Below are positions 36,005 through 45,228 of a stretch of 64,000 bases of DNA, one piece after another. Source of the DNA: AP-15 sp963796155 (GTDB lineage Bacteria > Pseudomonadota > Alphaproteobacteria > ATCC43930 > CGMCC-115725); contig CAWCKT010000007.1 of assembly GCA_963796155.1 (NCBI GenBank), positions 62,001 to 126,000 on the forward strand. Reading direction: 5' to 3'. Position 1 is the first letter of the stretch, and each line of letters begins with the position of its first letter. The notes beneath the pieces were generated by a model. The model did no database searches. It was not told the origin of the DNA and saw only the letters and a list, made by a program, of their open reading frames with translations. A program made the position numbers and the translations under genes.

Positions 36005-37378
36005 CTAAACACCGTGGGAGGCCACGAACCGACGCCACCCGGGGAACTGCTCTTCATCGATTTCCTTGCCGTCGCGCAGCAGACGCATAAGGCCGCGATC
36101 GACTTCCATGGCAGTGCCGCAGCGCAGACCGACCGAACGGATCTCCTCCGGTCCATCCAGCCGCCGAAGAATGACCCGGTTGAGGGCTTCGACCGAAGCT
36201 AGGGCGGGCTCCACCGGGATCGCGTCTCCGACGGCGCACAGCAGGAGGATATTGACCAAGAGATCCTCCGCCGAGACGGGGTCGGGCGCGAGCCCGACGA
36301 GACCGCGCGGACCCTCGGCAAGTGCCGCGACGATCGCCCGAGCCGCCGGGTTGTCGTAGGAATAGGCGCCCGCGGGGGTGGTAATCGAATAACCTATCGC
36401 AACGTCGGGGCGGGCGAGCGCAAAGTTGCTGGCCAAGAGGCTGTTGCGACGCTCTTCGGGATCCAGTTGCCGGTTGCCGCGGACGAAGACGTCGCGGCGG
36501 AAGCGTTGATCGAGTAAAAAGTCGCGGACCAGTTCGCGAGTGTCCTCATCAGCGATGGCGGCCAGGGTCTCGCGGGCCTTCTCGCTCAGCACCAACGGAT
36601 CGAAGTTTTCGATCAATGTCGCAGAGCCGAGCGGCGCCAACCCGATCGTTTTCATCGCGGTCCTTACTTCGGTGACGTAAAGCGGCTGCCACGCGCGAGG
36701 CATGAATTCGTGAACCAGATAGGCCGGACTATAGTCCTCAGGCCTATGTTCGAGCTCGCTCACGATAAAGCTCGCCGTCAGCGCCGGCGCCTGGGCGTCG
36801 GCGAGAGAGCGGATGATTCCGGCTGCGGCGGCAAAGCGCGCGGCGCTGTCCCCGGGGGAGGTCCGGGCCAACTCGCGCACCAGCCGCTGAAAGGGCAGGT
36901 CGCGCGCCCAACCCGGCATCGCATTGTAGCCGACATAGACGAGCCCGCCGGGTTTGAGCCGGCGATCGACGAAGCGGTGCAATGCATGCTGGTTCGCCAC
37001 ATCGACCCAGGTGTAGACGCCGTGCATGACGATGTAATCGAAGAGCGGCAGATTGAGATCGAGCGCCGCCGCGAAATCGGCGACGTGAAACTCGACATTC
37101 GCGATCGCTGCCTCGGTTGCAAGGCGCCGGGCATGGTCGATGTGCGCCGGCATCGCGTCGATGCCGTGGAACGCGCCGTCGGGATGGGTCGCTGCGAGGA
37201 TCGCGGCGGTCACCCCTTGGCCGCAGCCGATGTCGCACCACGCAAGGCCGTCTTCGCGGGCCGGCGGCTCGACCCCGGCCACCAGCGCCACATGATCGAG
37301 CCAGGCCGGTGCCAGCATCGGCTTGAAATCGCGCAGGTACGGAATATCGATCGCGTAGCCGTCAAGATCGGTCGTCAT
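36005..37378 (-). CDS. SAM-dependent methyltransferase with regulatory domain
   Basis: A 457-residue protein. The N-terminal class I methyltransferase domain has motif I CDIGCGQG near residue 48, GIDAMPAHID as the acidic strand and YIVMHGVYTWV. The region after residue 200 (SFIVSELEH, then SPAYLVHEFMPRAWQPLYVTEV) matches the 'methyltransferase regulatory domain' family, followed by a C-terminal winged-helix-like part. Such proteins are often found alone and their substrates are unknown. ATG 37378 is the only sensible start. Confidence 0.88.
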   Translation of the reverse strand: MTTDLDGYAIDIPYLRDFKPMLAPAWLDHVALVAGVEPPAREDGLAWCDIGCGQGVTAAILAATHPDGAFHGIDAMPAHIDHARRLATEAAIANVEFHVADFAAALDLNLPLFDYIVMHGVYTWVDVANQHALHRFVDRRLKPGGLVYVGYNAMPGWARDLPFQRLVRELARTSPGDSAARFAAAAGIIRSLADAQAPALTASFIVSELEHRPEDYSPAYLVHEFMPRAWQPLYVTEVRTAMKTIGLAPLGSATLIENFDPLVLSEKARETLAAIADEDTRELVRDFLLDQRFRRDVFVRGNRQLDPEERRNSLLASNFALARPDVAIGYSITTPAGAYSYDNPAARAIVAALAEGPRGLVGLAPDPVSAEDLLVNILLLCAVGDAIPVEPALASVEALNRVILRRLDGPEEIRSVGLRCGTAMEVDRGLMRLLRDGKEIDEEQFPGWRRFVASHGV

Positions 37379-37752
37379 CGGTCCCTTCGCAGCGCGGGTC
37401 GGGTCGTCTAGTCATATTCTCGGCGCGGTCACCACGGAAGTCGTCCATCTCGCGGATACCAGTAACACTGGTGAAATAAGCATCCGTATTTTGACCATGA
37501 TTTCGCCAGCCTGGCTCATGCGTCCGCTTCGTCTGCCGCCGGGAGTCCGAGGCGCCTGGTGATCGGATTTCGACCCATTGATCCGTTTGCGTGTGGATGG
37601 AGCTGCGTACCGATTGGATAAAGGTAGTTTCCAAGTCTATAATGCCGTCGTCGTCCGATTTCGTCGATCGGCCGTGCGTTGCACGGGCAGCGTAGCCTCA
37701 AGCGCCTGTGCAGTTCCCGCGTTTCGGTGAAGCGGACTGGAGTGCCAAGCCA
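37379..37752. other. Divergent intergenic region
   Basis: About 370 bases between the reverse-strand methyltransferase and the UPF0182 gene. It must carry promoters for both. I see only a small CCAGT-AAC-ACTGG palindrome near 37460 and no recognisable gene. A GTG at 37708 could extend the UPF0182 protein by 15 residues. Confidence 0.4.
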
Positions 37753-40533
37753 ATGATCGAGGAACCAACGCCACCGGATCCTTTCAGTTTCGGAAAGAAA
37801 AGCTCCGCTGGAAGACGCCGGCCCTCCCGGCATCTGGTGAGCCTGATAATTTTTGCTGCCATCTTACTTATAATTGTCCTGATAGCCATCGCCGGTACGC
37901 TAGTGAAATGGCTGTGGATGCGGCAGCTCGACTACGCCGGCATCTTTTGGACTCTTCTGTCGGTCCGGTGGACGATGTTTTTCGCGTCCTTCGTCTTCGC
38001 CTTTCTGTACCTGTGGGTTAATTTCCGTCAGGCGATCAGAAACAGCGCCGGTTTCGGCGGGGTCGGTTCGACAGGGTGGTCCGCCTTTCTCGACGAAACG
38101 GATCCCCTCGGACAAATCGGTATCGGTGTTTCCCCCAGGCTTTTCAGGCTGGCGGCCGTCGCCGGCAGTGCCGTCGTCGCCTTGTTCTTTGCGCTGGGTT
38201 TCCAAGCGCAATGGGATACTTACCTGCGCTTTCGTTACGGTGGCTCGTTCGGAGTGTCCGATCCTCTCTTTGGGGTCGATGTCGGGTTCTATCTCTTCCA
38301 TCTCCCGTTTTACGCGCTGTTGCAAAGCACTCTGATGATGCTGACAGTGCTCGCGCTCGCGGGCGCCGTTATGGCCTACATGTTTTTCGGAGCACTGCGG
38401 CTGAGCGGCGGCCCGATCCAGGCGAGCCGGAAGGCCACGTCGCATCTGTCCGTGCTTCTTTTCATTTTGGTGGCCAATTGGGGGTGGGGTCTGTACCTGG
38501 ACCACTACAATCTGGTCTATTCGACTTTGGGAATCGTCTACGGAGCGGGCTATGCGGCCGATCATGTGACAAGGATCGCCCTGTGGATCATGGTCGGCGT
38601 CTCGGCGGTGGCGTGTACGCTGCTCGCGCTCAATTTCTTTCGCCCGCGATTTCGAGCGCTGATCGTCGGATCCGTCGTCTACGTGGCCCTCTATGTCATC
38701 GCGGTCCTGCTGTTTCCCGCCTTGTTCCAAAAGTTCATTGTGGAGCCGAGCGAGCTGGCGCTCGAGACCCCCTATCTGAAGTATTATATCGAGTTCACGC
38801 GGAAAGCCTACCAGCTGGACGCCATCCAGGAAACCGCATATCCCGCCCTGGCCGACTTGACGCCCGCGATGATCGCGAGGAATGAAGACACAATCCAGAA
38901 CATTCGTCTGTGGGATTCGCGACCGTTGCTTCAGACTTATCGCCAGACGCAGGCGATACGCCTCTATTACCAGTTCTATGACGTCAACACCGACCGTTAC
39001 CACCTGGCGGACGGCTATCATCAGGTGATGCTGTCTTCCCGAGAACTCGCGCCGGAGCTTCCCGCGAAAGCGCAAACCTGGGTCAACCAGTACCTGCAGT
39101 TCACCCACGGCTATGGCGTGGTCATGAATTTCGTCTCCAAGATCTCCGGGGAAGGGTTTCCGCGATATCTTCTCGAGAATGTCCCAGCCGAATCGGCGTA
39201 CGGCCTGGGTATGATCCAGCCGTCGATCTACTACGGAGAGTCGATGCCGGGATATCGGATCGTGGCGACCGGGATCAAGGAATTCGACTACCCCAAGGGT
39301 AACGACAATGTCTATACCAGCTACAATGGAAAAGGTGGCATTCCGCTCGACAGCTTCTGGAAGAGGATCTTGTTCGCCTGGACCCAAGCCGACGTCAACA
39401 TTCTGCTGACCGCCTATCTAGAGCCGGAGAGCAGGATTCAGATCTGGCGGGACGTTCACGAGCGCGTGGCCCAGATCGCGCCGTTCTTGCGCCTCGACGG
39501 GGACCCTTACCCGGTGCTGAGCGATGGCAAGCTATACTGGATTCAGGATGCCTACACGGACTCAAATCAATTTCCCTACGCGGATCCCCACGGGGCCGGC
39601 TTCGGGGAAAGCCTCAATTACATTCGAAACTCGGTGAAGGCCGTCGTCGACATGTACGACGGGACCGTCGGTTTCTACGTCATGGATCCCAAGGATCCAG
39701 TGCTGGCTGTCTACCGGAAGGCGTTTCCCGGTGCATTTAAAGACCTGGACCAGCTCTCGGCGGATCTGCATAAGCACCTGCGCTATCCTGAGGATCTCTT
39801 CGCCGTCCAGGCCGACCAGTACAGAACCTTTCACATGACGGATCCTCAGGTTTTCTACAACCGGGAGGATTTGTGGGTGGCTCCCAAGGAGAGGTACGCG
39901 GGCCAGGTGCAGCCGATGCAGCCTTATTACATCCTGATGAAGCTTCCCGGCAGCAACGAGCTTCAGTACCTCCTGATGACCCCCTTCACACCGCAAAACC
40001 GCGACAACATGATCTCCTGGGTGGCCGCCAAGTCCGATTTTCCTGACTACGGAAAAATGCTCTTTTACCAGCTCCCCAAGGAGAAGCTGGTTTACGGGCC
40101 CAGCCAGATCGAGGCGATGATCGATCAGAACACGACCATTTCGCAGCAGCTCACCCTCTGGGACCAAAGAGGGTCGAGGGTGATTCGCGGGACACTGATC
40201 GTCACTCCGATCGAGAACTCCTTCCTGTACGTGGTACCGGTGTACCTCACCGCCGAAGGGACGAACCTTCCGCAGCTGAAGCGCGTCATCGCCGTTGCGG
40301 GCGACAAGGTCGTGATGGAGCCCACGCTCGACGAGGCGATCAACGGCCTCTTCGGTACCCAGCAGCCTGTGACGGCATCGTCGCAGCCGCCCAACACCGG
40401 GCAACCCGCCTTGGAGCAGGCAAGGACGCAGTTAGAGGAGGCTCGAAAGGCAATTCAGCAAGGGGACTGGGCAAAATTCGGAACGGCGATGGAGGGACTC
40501 GAGCACCAGCTGACCGGGCCGGCGGCACGCTAG
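37753..40533 (+). CDS. UPF0182 family large membrane protein
   Basis: A 926-residue protein of the UPF0182 (COG1615) family, function unknown. About seven membrane helices occupy the first third (starting LVSLIIFAAILLIIVLIAIAG), then a long extracytoplasmic part carries the family blocks: RNEDTIQNIRLWDSRPLLQTYRQ, QIRLYYQFYDVNTDRYH-like text, and YGPSQIEAMIDQNTTISQQLTLWDQRGSRVIRG. Length is typical. The end is a coiled-coil-like tail (ALEQARTQLEEARKAIQQGDW). The family is better known from actinobacteria, cyanobacteria and deltaproteobacteria, so this copy may have been acquired by transfer. It stands alone. Confidence 0.9.
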   Translation: MIEEPTPPDPFSFGKKSSAGRRRPSRHLVSLIIFAAILLIIVLIAIAGTLVKWLWMRQLDYAGIFWTLLSVRWTMFFASFVFAFLYLWVNFRQAIRNSAGFGGVGSTGWSAFLDETDPLGQIGIGVSPRLFRLAAVAGSAVVALFFALGFQAQWDTYLRFRYGGSFGVSDPLFGVDVGFYLFHLPFYALLQSTLMMLTVLALAGAVMAYMFFGALRLSGGPIQASRKATSHLSVLLFILVANWGWGLYLDHYNLVYSTLGIVYGAGYAADHVTRIALWIMVGVSAVACTLLALNFFRPRFRALIVGSVVYVALYVIAVLLFPALFQKFIVEPSELALETPYLKYYIEFTRKAYQLDAIQETAYPALADLTPAMIARNEDTIQNIRLWDSRPLLQTYRQTQAIRLYYQFYDVNTDRYHLADGYHQVMLSSRELAPELPAKAQTWVNQYLQFTHGYGVVMNFVSKISGEGFPRYLLENVPAESAYGLGMIQPSIYYGESMPGYRIVATGIKEFDYPKGNDNVYTSYNGKGGIPLDSFWKRILFAWTQADVNILLTAYLEPESRIQIWRDVHERVAQIAPFLRLDGDPYPVLSDGKLYWIQDAYTDSNQFPYADPHGAGFGESLNYIRNSVKAVVDMYDGTVGFYVMDPKDPVLAVYRKAFPGAFKDLDQLSADLHKHLRYPEDLFAVQADQYRTFHMTDPQVFYNREDLWVAPKERYAGQVQPMQPYYILMKLPGSNELQYLLMTPFTPQNRDNMISWVAAKSDFPDYGKMLFYQLPKEKLVYGPSQIEAMIDQNTTISQQLTLWDQRGSRVIRGTLIVTPIENSFLYVVPVYLTAEGTNLPQLKRVIAVAGDKVVMEPTLDEAINGLFGTQQPVTASSQPPNTGQPALEQARTQLEEARKAIQQGDWAKFGTAMEGLEHQLTGPAAR

Positions 40534-40699
40534 GGTGCGACACTCCAGGATCATCGCAGCCAGAGAACGCCGGAAACAGCGACAACCGGGCAGGCGGGGC
40601 CTTCGAGCGGACCGGAGCGCCCACGGACCTCCGCGAGCAGTCGCCCTTTGTAATTTCCTGCGGAAGCAAGCACCAGGGGTCGGAGGATCGCGTTTAGCT

Positions 40700-40728
40700 T
40701 TGACAAATTGCATATTATATGCTATTTG
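40700..40728 (+). promoter_or_regulatory. Sigma-70-like promoter sequence
   Basis: TTGACA (40700-40705), a 17-base spacer and TATTTG (40723-40728) in an A+T-rich island. It is about 380 bases before the cyclase gene and could serve it with a long leader. The stretch 40534-41105 has no other gene and contains repeat copy 2. Confidence 0.35.
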
Positions 40729-40868
40729 CGCAACATGGACCAACGCAATGCGCGTCTGGCGATGCGGTCTTTGCCGGTCTATAGCGAGCCGGCGCTCGGC
40801 TGCCCGCTGTTTTCGGCTTCGCCGGATCGCGGATTCTCCAGGTTTTCCGCGGGGGAGATGTTAACGTT

Positions 40869-40908
40869 CGCTGATAATTTCCTGCAGAAACAGCAAAAAC
40901 AGCGAGAC
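40869..40908. repeat. Dispersed repeat with CTGCAGAAACAGC core, copy 2
   Basis: Near-identical to 27680-27720; the two differ at only a few positions over about 40 bases. A weaker, partial match (AATTTCCTGCGGAAGC) lies at about 40650. All copies seen are intergenic. Confidence 0.7.
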
Positions 40909-41105
40909 CGCCGGTTCGGCGTCGACGGCGGCTGGTGGGCGGGTAGTGGCGCGCCGGGCGCCAAACCAAGTCACTACCGGGCCGGAGGCCCGCAACCCGG
41001 GCGAACCGCGCCGCAAGGTCGGGGCGGCGGAGCACGGCAGATGAGGCAGAGATCCGGAATAAATGCTATGCTGCATATTAGGTTGTCGAACGGATCCGTT
41101 GCGGT

Positions 41106-43055
41106 ATGAGAGCCCCTGAGGAGGGCCAGGTGGCAGACGCCCAGGTCGTCGAACGAAAGCTCGCGGTGATCTTCGCTGCCGACGTTGCCGAGTACAGCCG
41201 CCTGATGGGGCTGGACGAAGTCGGCACCCTACGGACGCTTCAAGCGTACCGGGCGATCGTCGATCGACTGATCCATACCCATCACGGTCGAATATTCAAT
41301 ACCGCCGGCGACAGCGTGATGGCCGATTTCGCCAGCCCGGTGGACGCGGTCGAGTGCGCGGTTGGGGTGCAAGAGGCGATCGCCATAGAGAACGGCAGCC
41401 GCGCCGCGGGCGACCAGATGTGGTTCCGAATCGGCGTCCATCTCGGGGACGTGATCGTCGAGGGGGCGAATCTCTTTGGTGACGGCGTCAACATCGCGGC
41501 CCGGCTGGAAGCGCTTGCCGAGCCTGGGGGGGTTTGCCTCTCGGGTGCGGTGCGCGATCAGGTCGGAACCAGGCTGCCGGTCACGTTCACACCTCTCGGC
41601 GAGCAGCGGGTCAAGAACATCGCCCAGCCCGTGCGGGCCTTCAAGGTCGCCGGAGCATCCGACGGCCGGCCGGCAATGTCGGGTGTGCGATGGGTATCCC
41701 TCCGCACTCGTATCCTCGGTGGCGCAGCCGTTGCGGTGATCCTGATCGCCGGCGGCGCCGGCGCGTGGTGGCTAGGGCACGGCCGGCAGCCCGAACCCAA
41801 GGCGCAGCTGGAGACGGCGACGGCGGCGCGCACGCCGGTTCAACCCTATTCGGCTCCGCGGTTGTCGATCGCCGTGCTGCCATTCGCCAATTACAGCAAC
41901 GATCCGCAGCAGGAGTACTTCGTAGACGGGATAACCGAGGATCTCACGACCGACTTGTCGCGCATCCAGGGAAGCCTGGTGATCGCCCGCAACACGGCCT
42001 TCACCTACAAGGGCAAGCAGCTCGATGCCAGGCAGATCGGCCGAGACCTTGGTGTGCGCTATGTCCTCGAGGGAAGCGTCCAGAGGTCGGGCAACCAGGT
42101 CCGCGTCAACGCCCAGCTGGTCGATACCGAAACCGGTGCGCATCTCTGGGCGGATCGTTTCGACCGCAATATCGGCGATCTGTTCGCCCTGCAAAACGAG
42201 ATCACGGCGCGAATTGCTCGCGCGCTGCAATCGCAGCTTCCGATCGCCGAGGCCAGCCGTCCGATCGAGCATCCCGACGCGCTGGATTACGTGCTGCGCG
42301 GGCGTGCCCTCTTGGCGCGGCCGATCTCGAAAGAAAACTACGACGAAGTGGTGAGCCTTTTCGAGACCGCGTTGGCGCTCGATCCGAAAGCGCCCGATGC
42401 AGCCGGTTGGTTGGCAATCGTCCTTGCGGTGCGTGTCTTCGACGAACTGAGCAATTCCCCGGAGGTCGACCTGCAACGGGCGGAGAAGCTGGCGGCACAG
42501 GCGTTAGCGGATTCACCCAACAGCGCGATTTCGCATATGGCCATGGGCCAGGTGTTCCGCGCGGAATCGCGGTGCCGGGAAGCCATCCCCGAATTCGAGA
42601 CGGCGATCGCGATCGATCGCAGCCGCGCCCCTGCCTATGCGCATATCGGCTGGTGCAAGTTTTTGACCGGGTCGGTCGACGAGGTCATTCCGAATTTCCA
42701 GCAGGCGATCCGCCTCAGTCCGAACGAACCCGGCATCGCGCTTTGGTATGGTCGGCTCGGGATCGTCGAATTGCTGCAATCGCACACCGACGAGGCGCTG
42801 ACATGGTTGGAGAAGGCGAACGAGGAAAACCCGCGTCTGCCGGTCGTCCATGCCTACCTTGCCGCCGCCTATGCTCTCAAAGGCGAGACCGTACGCGCCC
42901 GGGCCGCACTTGCCGAGGCCCAGCGGCTGAGCCCTCTTTATGCGAGCCTGGCAAGCGTGGAGAAGTCGAACTGGTTTGACGAGCCAAAAATCCGCGCCCT
43001 GGCCGAAGGAACCTATTTCGCCGGGCTGCGCAAGGCCGGACTGCCCGAGGAGTGA
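41106..43055 (+). CDS. Class III adenylate/guanylate cyclase with TM segment and TPR tail (intact)
   Basis: A 649-residue protein. Residues about 15-190 are a class III nucleotide cyclase domain: AVIFAADVAEYSRLMG (metal Asp), FNTAGDSVMADF, and GDGVNIAARLEALAEPGG. A membrane helix follows (GGAAVAVILIAGGAGAWW, about 208-225). Then comes the TolB-like linker domain (LSIAVLPFANYSNDPQQEYF, FTYKGKQLDARQIGRDLGVRYVLEGS) and several TPRs to the end (FAGLRKAGLPEE). It is the intact relative of the broken copies at 52540-57605. Its signal input and nucleotide preference are unknown. Confidence 0.92.
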   Translation: MRAPEEGQVADAQVVERKLAVIFAADVAEYSRLMGLDEVGTLRTLQAYRAIVDRLIHTHHGRIFNTAGDSVMADFASPVDAVECAVGVQEAIAIENGSRAAGDQMWFRIGVHLGDVIVEGANLFGDGVNIAARLEALAEPGGVCLSGAVRDQVGTRLPVTFTPLGEQRVKNIAQPVRAFKVAGASDGRPAMSGVRWVSLRTRILGGAAVAVILIAGGAGAWWLGHGRQPEPKAQLETATAARTPVQPYSAPRLSIAVLPFANYSNDPQQEYFVDGITEDLTTDLSRIQGSLVIARNTAFTYKGKQLDARQIGRDLGVRYVLEGSVQRSGNQVRVNAQLVDTETGAHLWADRFDRNIGDLFALQNEITARIARALQSQLPIAEASRPIEHPDALDYVLRGRALLARPISKENYDEVVSLFETALALDPKAPDAAGWLAIVLAVRVFDELSNSPEVDLQRAEKLAAQALADSPNSAISHMAMGQVFRAESRCREAIPEFETAIAIDRSRAPAYAHIGWCKFLTGSVDEVIPNFQQAIRLSPNEPGIALWYGRLGIVELLQSHTDEALTWLEKANEENPRLPVVHAYLAAAYALKGETVRARAALAEAQRLSPLYASLASVEKSNWFDEPKIRALAEGTYFAGLRKAGLPEE

Positions 43056-43097
43056 AGTTGCTGCACCGGCTCGCGGCGACCGTTTGAGGGCCGCCTC

Positions 43098-43469
43098 GTG
43101 AACAAGATTAATGTAATCGGCTTTGCGTCCGTGCTGCTGCTGGCGGCGCCCGGTGCAGTGGCGCAACAGGGAGCGGCCCACAAAGCCTGCGAAGCAGACA
43201 TCAGGCAGGCGTGCGGCGGAGTGAAACCGGGCGACGGCCGGATCACGGGGTGCGCGAGGGAACATTTCAGCCAACTCTCCGCGCCGTGCCAGAACGCACT
43301 GATAGATACCGTAACGATTACGAAGGCTTGCAAAGCGGACTACCAGCGAAAATGCGCCGGTGTCGAGCCAGGCGGCGGACGCAGCCAGGCCTGCATGAAG
43401 GAGCATTTCGTGGAGCTTACCGAGTCCTGTCAGAACGCGCTGCTGCTTGCCAAGCTCCAGCGGCAATAG
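43098..43469 (+). CDS. Exported Cys-rich repeat protein (GLG1-type repeats)
   Basis: A 123-residue secreted protein. A signal peptide (INVIGFASVLLLAAPGAVAQ) is followed by two copies of a Cys-rich unit of about 50 residues: KACEADIRQACGGVKPGDG...CAREHFSQLSAPCQNAL and KACKADYQRKCAGVEPGGG...CMKEHFVELTESCQNAL. Four cysteines per unit fit the Cys-rich GLG1/Golgi repeat family, also widespread in bacteria. Start is GTG 43098. It lies 42 bases after the cyclase gene. Role unknown. Confidence 0.82.
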   Translation: MNKINVIGFASVLLLAAPGAVAQQGAAHKACEADIRQACGGVKPGDGRITGCAREHFSQLSAPCQNALIDTVTITKACKADYQRKCAGVEPGGGRSQACMKEHFVELTESCQNALLLAKLQRQ

Positions 43470-43471
43470 CC

Positions 43472-44344
43472 TCACTCGGGGTGAAGCCGAACGCGCCGCG
43501 AGCGTGGTGGGTCCGCCGGTCGCGGCGAAAAGCGCCGACGGCGCTCCTCGCGCGCGATCAGCCAAAAGGCTAGCGACACCAGCACAAAGACGCCGGCAAG
43601 AAACAACGCCGCCAGCGCGTTGACCTCGGGGCTGACGCCAAGGCGCACGCTCGAGAACACCGCCATCGGCAGGGTCGTCGCCGACGGGCCGGTGACAAAG
43701 CTGGCGATGACGAGATCGTCGAGCGACAAGGTGAACGCCAGGAGCCAGCCCGAGACCAAGGCCGGGCTGATGCCGGGCAGGGTGATCCGGGCCAGCACCG
43801 TCCAAGGACGCGCGCCGAGGTCGAGTGCCGCCTCTTCGAGCGTGCGGTCGAAGCCCGCCAATTGGGCGCGCACCAATACCGAGACAAAACACGCGCCAAA
43901 TGTCGCGTGCGCAATCGTAATGGTCATGACGCCCCGGCTCTGCGGCCAGCCGATCAAGGTTTCGCCGGCGACAAACAACAACAGCAGCGAGAGGCCGAGG
44001 ATCACTTCCGGCACGACGAGCGGCGCCATCAATGCGAACCCAAACAGCAGACGTCCGCGAAAATGTGTAAAACGCGCCATACTGAATCCGGCGAGGGTGC
44101 CGAGCACCAGCGACAAGCTCGCCGCCATCGCCGCGACCTCGAGGCTCGTCACCGCCGCGCCGCGGAAGCCCTCGTTCTTCGCGAGCTCGCCATACCAGCG
44201 TGTCGAGAACCCGGCCCAGACGGTAACCAGCCGTGACGCGTTGAACGAGTAGACAACCAGCAGAACAATCGGCGTGTATAGAAAGCCAAAGCCGAGCACC
44301 AATGTTCCGGCCCGCAAGGCCGTCTCGCCGCGGCCTTGCCTCAC
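43472..44344 (-). CDS. potI: Polyamine ABC importer permease PotI
   Basis: Permease of 290 residues, last gene of the potFGHI operon. Six helices begin with LVLGFGFLYTPIVLLVVYSFNAS, the usual PotC/PotI start. The EAA loop is FDRTLEEAALDLGARPWTVLARITLPGISPAL, and SLDDLVIASFVTGPSATTLPMAVFSSVRLGV is the C-terminal family hallmark. ATG 44344 overlaps the potH stop (ATGA), so they are coupled. It ends three bases from the convergent Cys-rich gene. Confidence 0.93.
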   Translation of the reverse strand: MRQGRGETALRAGTLVLGFGFLYTPIVLLVVYSFNASRLVTVWAGFSTRWYGELAKNEGFRGAAVTSLEVAAMAASLSLVLGTLAGFSMARFTHFRGRLLFGFALMAPLVVPEVILGLSLLLLFVAGETLIGWPQSRGVMTITIAHATFGACFVSVLVRAQLAGFDRTLEEAALDLGARPWTVLARITLPGISPALVSGWLLAFTLSLDDLVIASFVTGPSATTLPMAVFSSVRLGVSPEVNALAALFLAGVFVLVSLAFWLIAREERRRRFSPRPADPPRSRRVRLHPE

Positions 44345-45228
44345 AGCGAGCGCTCCTGGTCGAGGAATTTCTGGGCGAGCAGGATCGGAACGGCCAGCGC
44401 GGCGATGAGCACCACGGCAACCGCCGAAGCGACGGGCCAGTCACGGTTGTTGAAGAACTCGTCCCACAGCACCTTGCCGATCATCAAGGTGTCGGGTCCG
44501 CCGAGCAGGTCGGGGATCACGAATTCGCCGACCGCCGGGATCAGCACGAGGAGCGAGCCGGCGGCGATCCCCGGCAATGACAGCGGCAACGTCACGCCGA
44601 GAAAAACCCGGAAGGGCCGCGCCCCGAGATCCGCCGCCGCTTCGATCAGGCTCTCGTCGAGCGCCGACAGGCTGCCGTAGAGCGGCAGAATCATGAACGG
44701 AAGGTAGGAATAGACGAGACCGAGCTCGACCGAGAACTCGTTGTTGAGCAGGGGCAGCGGGGCCGCGATCAGTCCGGTCGCGATCAGCAATTCGTTGAGG
44801 AGGCCGTTCGGCTTGAGGATCGCGATCCAGGCATAAACGCGGATCAGAAAGCTCGTCCAGAACGGGAGCACAACGAGGAACAGCAGAAGCTGCCGCCAAG
44901 CCCCGGGCGCGCGCGCGATGGCATAGGCGATCGGGTAGCCGAGGACGAGGCAGAACGCCGTTGCCAGCGCCGCATTGCCGAGCGCGCCCAGATAGGCGCG
45001 CAGGTAAAGGTCGTCGCTCGCCAGCAGAGCGAAATTCGCCAATGTCGCGTGAATTTTGGTCCCACTGCCGCCGCTGCCGAGGAGCGGCGTATACGGAGGT
45101 ATCCCGATCGCGCTCTGGGCCAGGCTGATCTTCAAGACGATCAGCAGCGGGAAGAGGAAAAACAGCCCGAGCCAGAGAAAGGGCAGACCGATCAGCGCCA
45201 GCCGCCCGAGCCGCCCGATCCCGATCAC
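44341..45228 (-). CDS. potH: Polyamine ABC importer permease PotH
   Basis: Permease of 295 residues. The start LALIGLPFLWLGLFFLFPLLIVLKISL and the long first periplasmic loop, then FWTSFLIRVYAWIAILKPNGLLN, are typical of PotB/PotH. The EAA loop reads DESLIEAAADLGARPFRVFLGVTLPLSLPGI. The final GGPDTLMIGKVLWDEFFNNRDWPVASA block identifies the polyamine subgroup. It overlaps potG and potI by four bases on each side. Confidence 0.94.
   Translation of the reverse strand: MIGIGRLGRLALIGLPFLWLGLFFLFPLLIVLKISLAQSAIGIPPYTPLLGSGGSGTKIHATLANFALLASDDLYLRAYLGALGNAALATAFCLVLGYPIAYAIARAPGAWRQLLLFLVVLPFWTSFLIRVYAWIAILKPNGLLNELLIATGLIAAPLPLLNNEFSVELGLVYSYLPFMILPLYGSLSALDESLIEAAADLGARPFRVFLGVTLPLSLPGIAAGSLLVLIPAVGEFVIPDLLGGPDTLMIGKVLWDEFFNNRDWPVASAVAVVLIAALAVPILLAQKFLDQERSL

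Noticed and set aside
37900..39387. Reverse-strand open frame of 495 codons
   Set aside because: It is the shadow of the UPF0182 gene in GC-rich DNA; its sequence is low-complexity, rich in charged residues and has no domain.
42513..44444. Reverse-strand open frame of 643 codons across the cyclase, Cys-rich and potI genes
   Set aside because: It spans several real genes in the wrong frame; the true potI frame and the forward genes have recognisable domains.
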